From the NCBI GenBank assembly GCA_045546555.1, contig JAZQCY010000166.1:1-18088 (forward strand): 18,088 bases of DNA, read 5' to 3'. The notes beneath the pieces were generated by a model. The model did no database searches. It saw only the letters and a program-made list of their open reading frames with translations, and had not been told where the DNA came from. This DNA comes from UMGS172 sp045546555 (lineage in GTDB: Bacteria; Bacillota; Clostridia; Oscillospirales; Acutalibacteraceae). Of this stretch, positions 1 to 7,412 are shown piece by piece (position 1 is the stretch's first letter; the number at the start of each line of letters is the position of its first letter). The position numbers and the translations under genes are program-made.

Positions 1-72
1 GTACACGTCAGTGTTACCGTAGGCTTTTTCCTTTTATACCTACAAAAATTCATCTGTTTCGGGTGCAAGGCA

Positions 73-178
73 GTTTTGTAGGATGAAATTTGAATTAGAT
101 GCGAAGTTGAAAAATGCAGGAATACTGCCGTATTTCAAGGCTTTTCAACGAGCGGCGGCTCAAATTTCACCGAAAAAC
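73..178. repeat. Nested imperfect hairpin, probable dispersed structured repeat
   Basis: Three nested inverted pairs share one centre. TGAAATTTGA (84-93) pairs with TCAAATTTCA (160-169), GTTGAAAA (106-113) with TTTTCAAC (142-149), and AATAC (121-125) with GTATT (130-134) around a 4-nt loop. GTTTT (73-77) and AAAAC (174-178) may close the base. The whole forms one long interrupted stem of about 106 nt. It lies downstream of ireB on the minus strand and has no T-run, so it does not look like a simple terminator. I infer a dispersed repeat or folded RNA; no second copy is in the window. The rest of 1-225 shows no gene. Confidence 0.5.
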
Positions 179-225
179 CGATTTCTCCCTGACTGAACGC
201 TCCGTTTGCCATCCGTTTGGGTCGA

Positions 226-483
226 TCAGTTGGTCAGATAGTATTTCACAAGATACTGCAGTAACGTATCCCTATCTATCTTGCGGATAAGGTTACGTGC
301 ATTGTTGTGGGTGGTGATATATGTCGGGTCCTCCGACAGGATATATCCCACAATCTGATTAACGGGATTATAGCCCTTTTCTTTCAGTGCGTTATACACC
401 ACGAGCATTATTCTTCTGACTTCCTGCTCATTCTCGTTTCCGAGGCTGAAGGTAATGGTATTCTGATTGTTTCCCATGCTCAT
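226..483 (-). CDS. ireB: IreB family regulatory phosphoprotein (UPF0297/YrzL)
   Basis: This is a small cytoplasmic protein of 85 residues, the normal family length. The signature runs through the middle: NALKEKGYNPVNQIVGYILS (31-50), then DPTYITTHNNARNLIRKIDR. In Enterococcus faecalis IreB is phosphorylated on N-terminal threonines by the PASTA kinase IreK and restrains intrinsic cephalosporin resistance; Thr9 and Thr11 are possible equivalents here (inference). The ATG at 483 has GAGGTG 8 nt upstream, which favours it over Met3. A sigma-A-like promoter lies at 515-543, so the gene can be expressed without pcrA. In many Firmicutes ireB sits between alaS and ruvX; here its upstream neighbour is the helicase, and nothing coding follows it within the window. 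Confidence 0.93.
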   Translation of the reverse strand: MSMGNNQNTITFSLGNENEQEVRRIMLVVYNALKEKGYNPVNQIVGYILSEDPTYITTHNNARNLIRKIDRDTLLQYLVKYYLTN

Positions 484-514
484 AATTACAGCACCTCTTT
501 TTCTTTATATTTTA

Positions 515-543
515 ATTCTACAATATAGTTTCGGATTTTACAA
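515..543 (-). promoter_or_regulatory. Predicted sigma-A promoter of ireB
   Basis: On the minus strand, TTGTAA (538-543) and TAGAAT (515-520) are separated by 17 nt and lie just upstream of the ireB ribosome site, in the gap after the pcrA stop. No convincing terminator separates the two genes, so read-through from pcrA is also possible. Confidence 0.55.
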
Positions 544-572
544 GTAAAAAATGTGTGAATTTGTGAAAAGTT

Positions 573-3041
573 TTAAAGCTTTTCCAATCGGGCAAAGTTT
601 GCCATCAGCTTTTTGGTGCCTTTCGTGTCAAAGGCGATCTCCAAAAGGGTGTCGTTGCCCATAGGCTTACTTGACAGAATCATGCCCTCACCGAAAGCCT
701 TGTGCTTGACCCTTTGACCGACCGAATAGCTACCCTTTGAAGTGCTGGCTTGCGGCTTGGCCTTGGATTTTTCCCATAAGGTCTTTGCGGGCTGTTGAGG
801 CTTTTTCGGCGGGAAGAACTCGTCAAAGCCCGAGGGCTCATCCTTATAGCTGCCGTAACCGTAGCCTCCCGAGCCGAACGACCCGAACTGCGAGCCGTTA
901 CCGCTTGAATAGCGGAAATCGGCACTGCCCATTCCGAAGGCCGACATACCGCTTCTGACCGCCTTTATATTGCAAAGCTCTGTGGGGATTTCCTCCAAAA
1001 AACGTGACGGCATATTGCGGCCGGTCTGACCGTAAAGCATACGGGTATAGGCATTGGAAATGTGCAGCTTTTTCTTGGCTCTTGTTATGGCAACGTAGGC
1101 GAGCCTGCGTTCCTCCTCAATGTCCTCCTCAGTGCCGTAGATCGACTGATTGCCGGGGAAGATACCCTCCTCAAGACCGACGAGATAGACGTTGTTGAAC
1201 TCAAGACCCTTGGCCGAATGCACGGTCATAAGCACCACGGCATCGGCATCGGGGTCAAATTGGTCGATGTCGCTGATAAGTGCGACCTCCTCCAAAAATC
1301 CCGAAAGGCTGGGGTCATCGTGCTCCTGCTCATACTGCGCAATGCTTGAGGCCAATTCCTTAACGTTGTCAAGGCGGTCGGCGCCCTCCTGACCTTCTTT
1401 AATCAAGCCATCAACATAACCCGATTTGTCAAGCATCTCCTCAAACAGCTCGACCAGACCGACCTTGCCGACCATCTCGGTCAAGCCTTCGATCATAGCA
1501 CAAAATTCCTTGAGCTTTTTGGCGGCACGCTGTAAGGGCGGAAATTCATCGGCGGTGTTGAACACCTCAAAAAGGGTCAAGCCCGTTTGATCGGATATCT
1601 CTATTGCCCTTGCTACGGTGGTGTCACCGATGCCACGCTTGGGCTCGTTTATGATACGGGTCAAGCGCACACGGTCTCCGTGGTTGGCTATTACGTTAAG
1701 ATAGGCAATGACGTCCTTTATCTCTTTGCGGTCATAGAACCTGTGACCGCCGACCACACGGTACGGCACGCCCGAGCGTGCCAGCACATTTTCAATGGCG
1801 TTGGACTGTGCGTTCATTCGGTACAAAACGGCATTGTCGGAGTATTTTCCACCTGCCGCAACCGAGTTTAGTATCTGATCGACCACGTGCGAAGCCTCAC
1901 CCTGCTCGTCGGGTGCGGTATAGACCTCTATCTTCTCACCGCCATCGGCGGCAGTCCAAAGATTTTTGCCCTTACGTGCCTTATTGTTGGCAATGACGGC
2001 ATTTGCGGCATCGAGTATTATCGAGGTCGAACGGTAATTCTGCTCAAGACGGATGACGGTCGCATCGTGATAGGTGTCCTCAAAGCTTAAAATGTTCTCA
2101 ATGGTGGCACCTCTAAAGCGGTAGATGCTCTGATCGTCATCACCCACAACACAGATGTTGCGGCTCTTTTGGGCAAGCAGGCTTACCAGCTCATACTGTG
2201 CGTGGTTGGTATCCTGATACTCGTCGACCATTATGTATCGGAATCGGCGGTGGTAAAAATCCAACGCCTCTTTTGATTCCTTAAAAAGCTTTACGGTGTT
2301 GACGATCATATCGTCAAAGTCCATCGCATCGGCCTCTTTGAGCGCCTTTTGGTAGTACATATAGGCCTTGCCGATCTTGGCAAGACGGATGTCCCCCGTG
2401 TTTTCCTGAATATACTGCTCGGGGGTGATGAGCATATCCTTGGCGTTGGAAATGGCATTAAGGGTCGACTTTATCGGTATCATTTTTTCATCAAGACCGA
2501 TGTTTTTGTAGACCTCCTTCATCACACGCTTGGAGTCGTCGGTGTCATAAATGGTAAAGTGCGACGAATAGCCGATATGGTCGCCGAAACGGCGCAAAAT
2601 TCGGCCGCAGACCGAGTGGAACGTGCCTGCCCAGATGTCAAGCCCGTCATCACCAAGCATTGTGGAAATACGCTCTTTGAGTTCACCTGCGGCCTTGTTG
2701 GTAAAGGTTATGGCCAATATTTCCCAAGGGCGTGCGGCATCGACCGAGAAAATTCCGCCGTTTTCGTGGTCGTCCAAAGCCGCCATCTGCTCAATTTGAG
2801 GGAAGGTCTCCTCATTCACAAAGGGCGGAACGTAATCGGAATTAAAGGCATCGCCGAACTTGACAAGCGAGGCAATACGGTTGACCAAAACGGTGGACTT
2901 TCCGCTTCCTGCGCCGGCCAAAATAAGCACGGGCCCTTTGGCGGTGACCACACCTTTAAACTGCATATTATTCATACGGCTGAAGTATTTTTTTATAACC
3001 TCACGCCGTAAGGTTATAAACCGAGTATTTATGTCAGACAT
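573..3041 (-). CDS. pcrA: ATP-dependent DNA helicase, PcrA/UvrD (SF1A)
   Basis: This is a 3'-5' SF1 helicase for nucleotide excision repair, replication-fork maintenance and removal of RecA filaments. All core motifs are visible: Walker A GAGSGKST (43-50), motif Ia TFTNKAA (about 112-118), Walker B VDEYQD (262-267), motif III GDDDQSIYRFRGA (290-302), motif IV QNYRS, motif V TVHSAKGLEF and motif VI YVAITRAKK. A Gly/Ser/Tyr-rich linker leads to a C-terminal Tudor-like domain (about the last 50 residues, from VGQRVKHKAFGEG), which in PcrA contacts RNA polymerase. At 822 residues it is longer than typical PcrA (about 720-740). Part of the excess is an acidic insertion at about 62-105, between Walker A and motif Ia. 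The ATG at 3041 has GGAG at a good distance and a strong promoter upstream. Confidence 0.95.
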   Translation of the reverse strand: MSDINTRFITLRREVIKKYFSRMNNMQFKGVVTAKGPVLILAGAGSGKSTVLVNRIASLVKFGDAFNSDYVPPFVNEETFPQIEQMAALDDHENGGIFSVDAARPWEILAITFTNKAAGELKERISTMLGDDGLDIWAGTFHSVCGRILRRFGDHIGYSSHFTIYDTDDSKRVMKEVYKNIGLDEKMIPIKSTLNAISNAKDMLITPEQYIQENTGDIRLAKIGKAYMYYQKALKEADAMDFDDMIVNTVKLFKESKEALDFYHRRFRYIMVDEYQDTNHAQYELVSLLAQKSRNICVVGDDDQSIYRFRGATIENILSFEDTYHDATVIRLEQNYRSTSIILDAANAVIANNKARKGKNLWTAADGGEKIEVYTAPDEQGEASHVVDQILNSVAAGGKYSDNAVLYRMNAQSNAIENVLARSGVPYRVVGGHRFYDRKEIKDVIAYLNVIANHGDRVRLTRIINEPKRGIGDTTVARAIEISDQTGLTLFEVFNTADEFPPLQRAAKKLKEFCAMIEGLTEMVGKVGLVELFEEMLDKSGYVDGLIKEGQEGADRLDNVKELASSIAQYEQEHDDPSLSGFLEEVALISDIDQFDPDADAVVLMTVHSAKGLEFNNVYLVGLEEGIFPGNQSIYGTEEDIEEERRLAYVAITRAKKKLHISNAYTRMLYGQTGRNMPSRFLEEIPTELCNIKAVRSGMSAFGMGSADFRYSSGNGSQFGSFGSGGYGYGSYKDEPSGFDEFFPPKKPQQPAKTLWEKSKAKPQASTSKGSYSVGQRVKHKAFGEGMILSSKPMGNDTLLEIAFDTKGTKKLMANFARLEKL

Positions 3042-3073
3042 TTTAAAACTCCATAAAGTTGATAGGTGAGTTA

Positions 3074-3102
3074 ATTATACTATAATGTTCAATTCTTTTC
3101 AA
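3074..3102 (-). promoter_or_regulatory. Predicted sigma-A promoter of pcrA
   Basis: On the minus strand, TTGAAA (3097-3102), a 17-nt spacer and a perfect TATAAT (3074-3079) lie between the araC-type gene and pcrA. The helicase is therefore probably transcribed independently of that gene. Confidence 0.75.
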
Positions 3103-3147
3103 CCGAAAAGACAAGATTTAAGGAATATTTGTTTGAGCGTGTCGCCG

Positions 3148-3972
3148 TCACGGCAAAAGACCTTCGGAGAACTGCTTGGGCGTTTGGCCACACTGCTTTT
3201 TGAACACACGGCAAAAGTAGGCAGGGTCTTGGAATCCGACCGCAAAGGCCACCTCCGAAACCGACATCGAACCGTCTCGCAACAGCTTTTTGGCGTATTC
3301 CATCTGCGCATTTGTGCGAAACTCCACGGGGCTGACCCCTGCGTACTCTTTAAAAAGCCGTCGGAAGGTCGATTCACTGACGTGGCACATTTCGGCAATT
3401 TCGGCAATCGGGCGATCAGACCCCGTTTCGGTCTCAAGATGGGCAATGCCCTTGGCGATACTGCCAAACTGATGTTTTTTGAGGTCTCTTCGGCGCTCAC
3501 GGCGGCTGTATTCGGTAAGCAATCGGAAAACAACGGCCTTCGTTGCCGAGGGCGATACCACCGCCGCCGTAAAGACCGCCACCGCTTCAAAAAACAGCTC
3601 GGCTCTCAATGGGTCGTGCTCCTGCCCCAAAACGGTTATTCCGTCGGCCGCCGCAAAATGCTCCCCGTTGGGAGCGCACAGCGAAAATTCTATCAAAACG
3701 CAGGCGCAAGTGTCGGCAACACGGTCAAAGAATCGGGTCTCATACACCGCACCCTCGGGGATATAGACCACCGAGCCGTTTTCGACCTCAAGAATACGTC
3801 CGTCGGGCAGGGTGTACTCGGCCGAGCAACCGCCAAAATACAAGAAACAGCTTGTGGGTCGTGGCTTTGCCATTTTAAAAACGCTGTTTTCCTTCCAATT
3901 TTGCCGCATGGCAAAAAGGCTTGATATGTTGTAATCGGTTTCATAAAGCTCATAAAAAGGTATTGTTTTCAT
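3148..3972 (-). CDS. AraC family transcriptional regulator
   Basis: A DNA-binding regulator of 274 residues. The N-terminal part (about 1-110) looks like a cupin-type sensor: GRILEVENGSVVYIPEGAVYET is the usual beta-strand pattern of AraC sensor domains. The C-terminal AraC/XylS domain has two helix-turn-helix units: IAEIAEMCHVSESTFRRLFKEY (about 189-210) and VSEVAFAVGFQDPAYFCRVFKK (about 238-259), ending in the usual GQTPKQF. This architecture is typical of regulators of carbohydrate use, but no sugar operon adjoins it in the same direction and its ligand cannot be read from sequence. The ATG at 3972 has GGTGA upstream. It is divergent from the XRE gene across 143 bp, so shared control is possible. 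Confidence 0.92.
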   Translation of the reverse strand: MKTIPFYELYETDYNISSLFAMRQNWKENSVFKMAKPRPTSCFLYFGGCSAEYTLPDGRILEVENGSVVYIPEGAVYETRFFDRVADTCACVLIEFSLCAPNGEHFAAADGITVLGQEHDPLRAELFFEAVAVFTAAVVSPSATKAVVFRLLTEYSRRERRRDLKKHQFGSIAKGIAHLETETGSDRPIAEIAEMCHVSESTFRRLFKEYAGVSPVEFRTNAQMEYAKKLLRDGSMSVSEVAFAVGFQDPAYFCRVFKKQCGQTPKQFSEGLLP

Positions 3973-4046
3973 TTTTTCACCGCTTTATATTTATTTGATT
4001 GGGTCAAATTGAACTAAAACTGCGAGTCAGGTCACAAAATGCGATA

Positions 4047-4075
4047 TGGACTGTGTGCAAAAGAGCAAGTATAAT
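4047..4075 (+). promoter_or_regulatory. Predicted sigma-A promoter of the XRE/TPR regulator
   Basis: TGGACT (4047-4052), a 17-nt spacer and a perfect TATAAT (4070-4075) lie 40 nt upstream of the start codon. The predicted start of transcription is near 4082, inside the palindrome at 4081-4092. Confidence 0.65.
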
Positions 4076-4080
4076 AGAGT

Positions 4081-4092
4081 CAGAAGCTTCTG
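4081..4092. promoter_or_regulatory. 12-bp perfect palindrome at predicted +1, candidate operator
   Basis: CAGAAGCTTCTG is perfectly self-complementary and sits 5 nt past the -10 hexamer of the XRE gene. XRE-family regulators commonly bind short palindromes over their own promoters, so autoregulation is a reasonable inference. No second copy was noticed nearby. Confidence 0.45.
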
Positions 4093-4115
4093 AATAAAAC
4101 GAAAGGAACAAATTT

Positions 4116-5039
4116 ATGAATACGGTATTATCCAACAATTTGAAAAGATTAAGACAACAGAAAAAGCTGACCCAGGAGCAGGTAGCGGAAGTTTTGAGGG
4201 TAAGCTCACACACGGTCTCAAGATGGGAGTGCAACACCACCCTGCCCGATGTCATACAGCTTCCCGAAATAGCAAGACTTTATTGTGTCACCATTGACGA
4301 CCTGTTCAAGGAGTCTTCGGTTGCATACGAAAATTTGGCACAGCGCTTGGCTACAAGCTTTGAGTTTTCCCGAGACCCCGAGGATTTTATCCGTGCGGAT
4401 CTTGAGTTCAAAAAGCTCATTAAAAACGGAGAGATGACACCCAACGATATGCGAACCTACGGTATAATACATCAATTTATGATGAATTATTGCAAAGACA
4501 AAGCCTTTCTTTGGTATGATAAGGTTTTAAAGCAAGACAGTAAGCAGGACGAATTGGTGTATCAAAAAACACGTGCTCAAAAAATGACGTTGCTTGCTCA
4601 ATTGGGGAGAGCCAATGAAAGCATCGCACAACAGCAGACAATGGTCGAAAAAGATGAAACAAATCCCAACGAGTGGTGTTTGTTGGTTGCAGCCTATATG
4701 TATGCCGGACGTTACAAGGAGGCATACGATTGGTTTTTGAAGGCTGTCACCAAGTTCCCCAACGAATGGGAACTATATATCCGAGGCGGAGATATCTGCA
4801 AACAGCTCAAAAGATATGACGAAGCCTTTACGCTTTGGGATAAAGCCGAAGCCCTCGGTACGAAATACTTGGACGGGAAATATTCAAAAGCCTTTTACTA
4901 TGAGGAAGTGTACGAATATGAGAAAGCGTACGATGTTTGGTGCGAAATAATTGAAGAACTCAAAAAAGGCGGATTTGAGATTGAGGCCGAAGCCGAAGAA
5001 AAAAGAGCCAAAGCCTGCCTTGAAAAAATGCATAAATGA
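4116..5039 (+). CDS. XRE family transcriptional regulator with TPR-like C-terminal domain
   Basis: A 307-residue cytoplasmic regulator. Residues 7-64 form an HTH_3/Cro-CI domain: LKRLRQQKKLTQEQVAEVLR, then VSSHTVSRWECNTTLPD and the usual closing LPEIARLYCVTIDDLF. The remaining ~240 residues are helical, with TPR-like repeats clearest at about 184-275 (PNEWCLLVAAYMYAGRYKEA, then WELYIRGGDICKQLKRYDEA). This resembles peptide- or protein-sensing XRE/TPR regulators (RNPP-like), though no peptide pheromone gene was seen nearby. The ATG at 4116 has AAAGGA 8 nt upstream. Its promoter and candidate operator lie just upstream, and it is divergent from the AraC-type gene. Regulatory targets are unknown. 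The stop codon lies 1 nt before a palindromic repeat element. Confidence 0.9.
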   Translation: MNTVLSNNLKRLRQQKKLTQEQVAEVLRVSSHTVSRWECNTTLPDVIQLPEIARLYCVTIDDLFKESSVAYENLAQRLATSFEFSRDPEDFIRADLEFKKLIKNGEMTPNDMRTYGIIHQFMMNYCKDKAFLWYDKVLKQDSKQDELVYQKTRAQKMTLLAQLGRANESIAQQQTMVEKDETNPNEWCLLVAAYMYAGRYKEAYDWFLKAVTKFPNEWELYIRGGDICKQLKRYDEAFTLWDKAEALGTKYLDGKYSKAFYYEEVYEYEKAYDVWCEIIEELKKGGFEIEAEAEEKRAKACLEKMHK

Positions 5040-5040
5040 T

Positions 5041-5212
5041 CGTAGGGAAGGCATTTATGCCTTCCGCAAATCCGACCCACACCATATCATCAAGTTGTCG
5101 TGTAGGGGAGCACCTATGTGTGCTCCCGAAACTCCCTTCGTCAAAACCTGCGGTTTTGCCACCTCCCTCGGAGAGGGAGGCTGACGGGCGAACACGCAGG
5201 TTCGCCCCTACG
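5041..5212. repeat. Multi-hairpin CGTAG...CTACG intergenic repeat element
   Basis: The ends CGTAG (5041) and CTACG (5208-5212) are complementary and enclose a row of perfect-stem hairpins: GGAAGGCAT/ATGCCTTCC, GGGAGCAC/GTGCTCCC, CCTCCCTC/GAGGGAGG and GGGCGAAC/GTTCGCCC. It begins 1 nt after the upstream stop codon. The same design, much shorter, occurs at 12023-12072, and a fragment lies near 17735. I read it as a mosaic of small dispersed palindromic elements; in RNA it would fold strongly and could stabilise the 3' end of the regulator mRNA. Confidence 0.75.
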
Positions 5213-5252
5213 GATCGTACGTATTACAGATCAACTCTTTTTTCTTATTCAT

Positions 5253-5453
5253 TATAATGATTATGGTTAGTCGAAACAATACTGTTTCGACACAAAATCG
5301 CAGATTTTGTAACAAATTTTCAACGAAAATTTGTCCATACCCATTGCAATGATTGTAGTGCAAAATCAAATATAAGATTTGATTTTGCTAAAGCTACTTT
5401 GTAAGTGGCTTGTCGAAACGCTAAAAGCGTTTCGACAAACTACAATCATTATA
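5253..5453. repeat. MITE-like element: terminal inverted repeats enclosing six hairpins
   Basis: The outer ends are imperfect inverted repeats: TATAATGATTATGGTTAGTC on the left, and on the right the complement of TATAATGATTGTAGTTTGTC. Six consecutive hairpins lie inside: 5270-5291, 5292-5310, 5312-5334, 5360-5388 (12-bp perfect stem), 5391-5411 and 5411-5437 (12-bp perfect stem). A 10-bp palindrome CATTGCAATG (5342-5351) marks the middle. An internal copy of the end sequence, AATGATTGTAGT (5348-5359), makes the right half a 12-bp-TIR module of its own. No coding capacity is present. Confidence 0.75.
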
Positions 5454-5519
5454 CCGCATTTCGTTGGGGATTTCAACCGACAATGACCGAAAAGTACAAT
5501 AATTTGAACGGAAACTGCA

Positions 5520-5548
5520 TTGAAAACCGCACTTTTTAGTTGTATAGT
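5520..5548 (+). promoter_or_regulatory. Predicted sigma-A promoter of the ThuA/oxidoreductase operon
   Basis: TTGAAA (5520-5525), a 17-nt spacer and TATAGT (5543-5548) lie 20 nt before the start codon. The predicted leader would be only about 14 nt, which still includes the GGAGG site. The 529-nt gap before this gene otherwise holds two repeat elements. Confidence 0.6.
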
Positions 5549-5568
5549 ACAATCAAGGAGGCGGTCGT

Positions 5569-6345
5569 ATGGAAAAATTAAACGTAACCGTTTGGAATGA
5601 ATTTTTACACGAGAAAAAGGAGAACATCAAAAAGATCTACCCCAACGGCATCCACGGCGCCATTGCCGAGATGTTGGGAAAATTCGGTGAGTACAACATC
5701 CGCACCGCAACGCTTGAAGAACCCGAATGCGGTCTTTCTGACGAGGTGCTTGATACCACCGATGTGCTTATATGGTGGGGTCATATCGCTCATGACAAGG
5801 TGCCTGATGAAATAGCAGATAAGGTTTGTCAGCGTGTTCTGGACGGAATGGGACTTATAGTTTTACACTCGGGACATCTGTCCAAGCCGTTCAAAAAGCT
5901 GATGGGCACCGTGTGCCGTTCAAAGTGGCGTGAAAACGATGAAAAAGAGCGTATATGGGTCATAGAGCCTGCGCACCCCATTGCACGCAACCTACCCGAA
6001 TACATCGAGCTTCCCCAAGAGGAGACCTACGGTGAGCGCTTTGAGATACCCACCCCCGATGAGCTTGTGTTTATAAGTTGGTTTTCGGGCGGCGAGGTCT
6101 TCAGAAGCGGTTGCTGTTACAAACGGGGCTTGGGTAAGGTATTCTATTTCCGTCCGGGTCACGAGGCCTACCCCACCTTTTACCGTGAGGACATAACGAG
6201 AGTTTTGAAAAATGCCGTCGATTGGGCTCAGCCCTCCTGCGGTCCGAAGCCGACCTTAGGCCACTTTGAGGCACTTGAAAATGTCGGTGACAAGTATGAG
6301 GGTAAATCGGAAGACGAGCGCACGCATCGCAATTTATATAAATAA
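5569..6345 (+). CDS. ThuA domain-containing protein (trehalose-utilisation family)
   Basis: A 258-residue cytoplasmic protein with the ThuA fold, a glutamine-amidotransferase-like fold. Family blocks seen are NVTVWNEF (5-12), DVLIWWGH (65-72), GLIVLHSGH (95-103), PAHPIARNLP (134-143), EETYGERF (151-158) and GKVFYFRPGHEAYPTFY (189-205). Rhizobial ThuA acts with ThuB, a Gfo/Idh/MocA-type enzyme, in oxidation of trehalose and related disaccharides to 3-keto sugars. The next gene here is from that same superfamily, so a role in keto-sugar or polyol metabolism is plausible, but the substrate cannot be read. GGAGG lies 7 nt before the ATG. No sugar transporter is present in the window. Confidence 0.9.
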   Translation: MEKLNVTVWNEFLHEKKENIKKIYPNGIHGAIAEMLGKFGEYNIRTATLEEPECGLSDEVLDTTDVLIWWGHIAHDKVPDEIADKVCQRVLDGMGLIVLHSGHLSKPFKKLMGTVCRSKWRENDEKERIWVIEPAHPIARNLPEYIELPQEETYGERFEIPTPDELVFISWFSGGEVFRSGCCYKRGLGKVFYFRPGHEAYPTFYREDITRVLKNAVDWAQPSCGPKPTLGHFEALENVGDKYEGKSEDERTHRNLYK

Positions 6346-6357
6346 TGAGGTGACAGT

Positions 6358-7404
6358 ATGCAAAGGATTGGTATTATAGGTCTTGGCAACATTGCAACGG
6401 GCAAGCATATTCCGCAGCTGCAAAAAATCGCCGATTGCAGGATTACTGCGATCTGCGACACAAACGAACGAAAACTGAAAAGCATCGGTGATAGGCTTAA
6501 TATCCCCGAAGAATACCGTTTTACCGACTACAACGACCTTATCAGCTGTCCCGAGGTGGATGCCGTTGAGGTCTGCACACCGAACTATCTGCACGTGCCT
6601 ATGGCTGTGGCGTCCGTAAAGGCAGGCAAGCCCGTAAACGTTGAAAAGCCGTTGTCTGTAGACCTTGCCTCGACCAAGCCGTTGGCCGATGTCTTGGCCG
6701 AAAACAGCATTCCCAACATGATGTGCTTTTCCTACCGCTTTTGTCCTGCCGTGCGTTATGCCAAATGGATAATGGATAACGGGCTTTTGGGCGACATTGT
6801 CAATATAGACGTTGCCTATCTTAAAAACTCTGCGTTTTTTGAAGGACGCCGCCTTGAATGGCGTTTCATAAAAGACAAGGCCGGCACGGGCGTTTTGGGT
6901 GACCTTGGGGTGCATCTTATCGACCTTGCCGAGCTGTTGGCAGGCGATATAAAGGCGGTCTCGGGTACTACCGACATTGTGGTGAAGCAACGCCAAAAAG
7001 AGGAAAGCGACGAGTGGGCGCCCGTTGAGACCGATGATTACGCCGCATTTTTGGCCGATATGGCAAGCGGTGCCAAGGCCAATTTCATGATCACCCGTTG
7101 CGCCATCGGACAGCAGAACACCATAAAATTTGACGTTTACGGCACGGAGGGTGTTTTGTCGTTTGACCTTAACCATCCCGACGTGCTGGGCGTGTGCATC
7201 GGCGAGGTCGACCGTATGAGCGAGAGCATCCACACCGTCAAGGTGCCCAAGAAGTTCTTTATTGAGCAGGAGCAGATGTTCATAAATATGCTGGAGGGCA
7301 AGGAATGTGAGTTGCTTCCCACCATAAATGACGGTCTGCACAGCCAGCGAGTGCTTGATGCTATAGTTGAATCGGCCGAAAAGCGGTGCTGGGTGGAAAT
7401 TTAA
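6358..7404 (+). CDS. Gfo/Idh/MocA family NAD(P)-dependent oxidoreductase
   Basis: A cytoplasmic sugar or polyol dehydrogenase-like protein of 348 residues, normal for the family. The N-terminal Rossmann domain has IGIIGLGNIA (4-12) for dinucleotide binding, VCTPNYLHVPMA (72-83) and the family EKP motif (96-98, Lys97 being the usual catalytic residue). The C-terminal GFO/IDH/MocA domain carries GDLGVHLIDL (181-190), where Asp182 and His186 match the conserved active-site pair. It follows the ThuA gene by 12 nt, with GAGGTGA in the gap, so the two are cotranscribed and may act on the same substrate. A strong terminator follows. Substrate and cofactor preference are not readable. Confidence 0.93.
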   Translation: MQRIGIIGLGNIATGKHIPQLQKIADCRITAICDTNERKLKSIGDRLNIPEEYRFTDYNDLISCPEVDAVEVCTPNYLHVPMAVASVKAGKPVNVEKPLSVDLASTKPLADVLAENSIPNMMCFSYRFCPAVRYAKWIMDNGLLGDIVNIDVAYLKNSAFFEGRRLEWRFIKDKAGTGVLGDLGVHLIDLAELLAGDIKAVSGTTDIVVKQRQKEESDEWAPVETDDYAAFLADMASGAKANFMITRCAIGQQNTIKFDVYGTEGVLSFDLNHPDVLGVCIGEVDRMSESIHTVKVPKKFFIEQEQMFINMLEGKECELLPTINDGLHSQRVLDAIVESAEKRCWVEI

Positions 7405-7412
7405 TAAACATA

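Noticed and set aside
555..584. Terminator between pcrA and ireB
   Set aside because: Only a weak 6-bp A/T-rich stem with an 18-nt loop can form and it overlaps the pcrA stop, so it is unlikely to be functional.
2349..3011. A 220-codon frame antisense to the start of pcrA
   Set aside because: It lies fully inside the helicase gene and has no motif or ribosome site.
3085..3924. A 279-codon open frame antisense to the AraC-type gene
   Set aside because: The AraC frame has two intact HTH units and a ribosome site. The opposite frame has no recognisable domain and overlaps the pcrA promoter region.
5041..5453. CRISPR array, suggested by the many repeated palindromes
   Set aside because: There is no constant repeat at fixed spacing and no unique spacers. 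The hairpins differ in sequence and adjoin one another.
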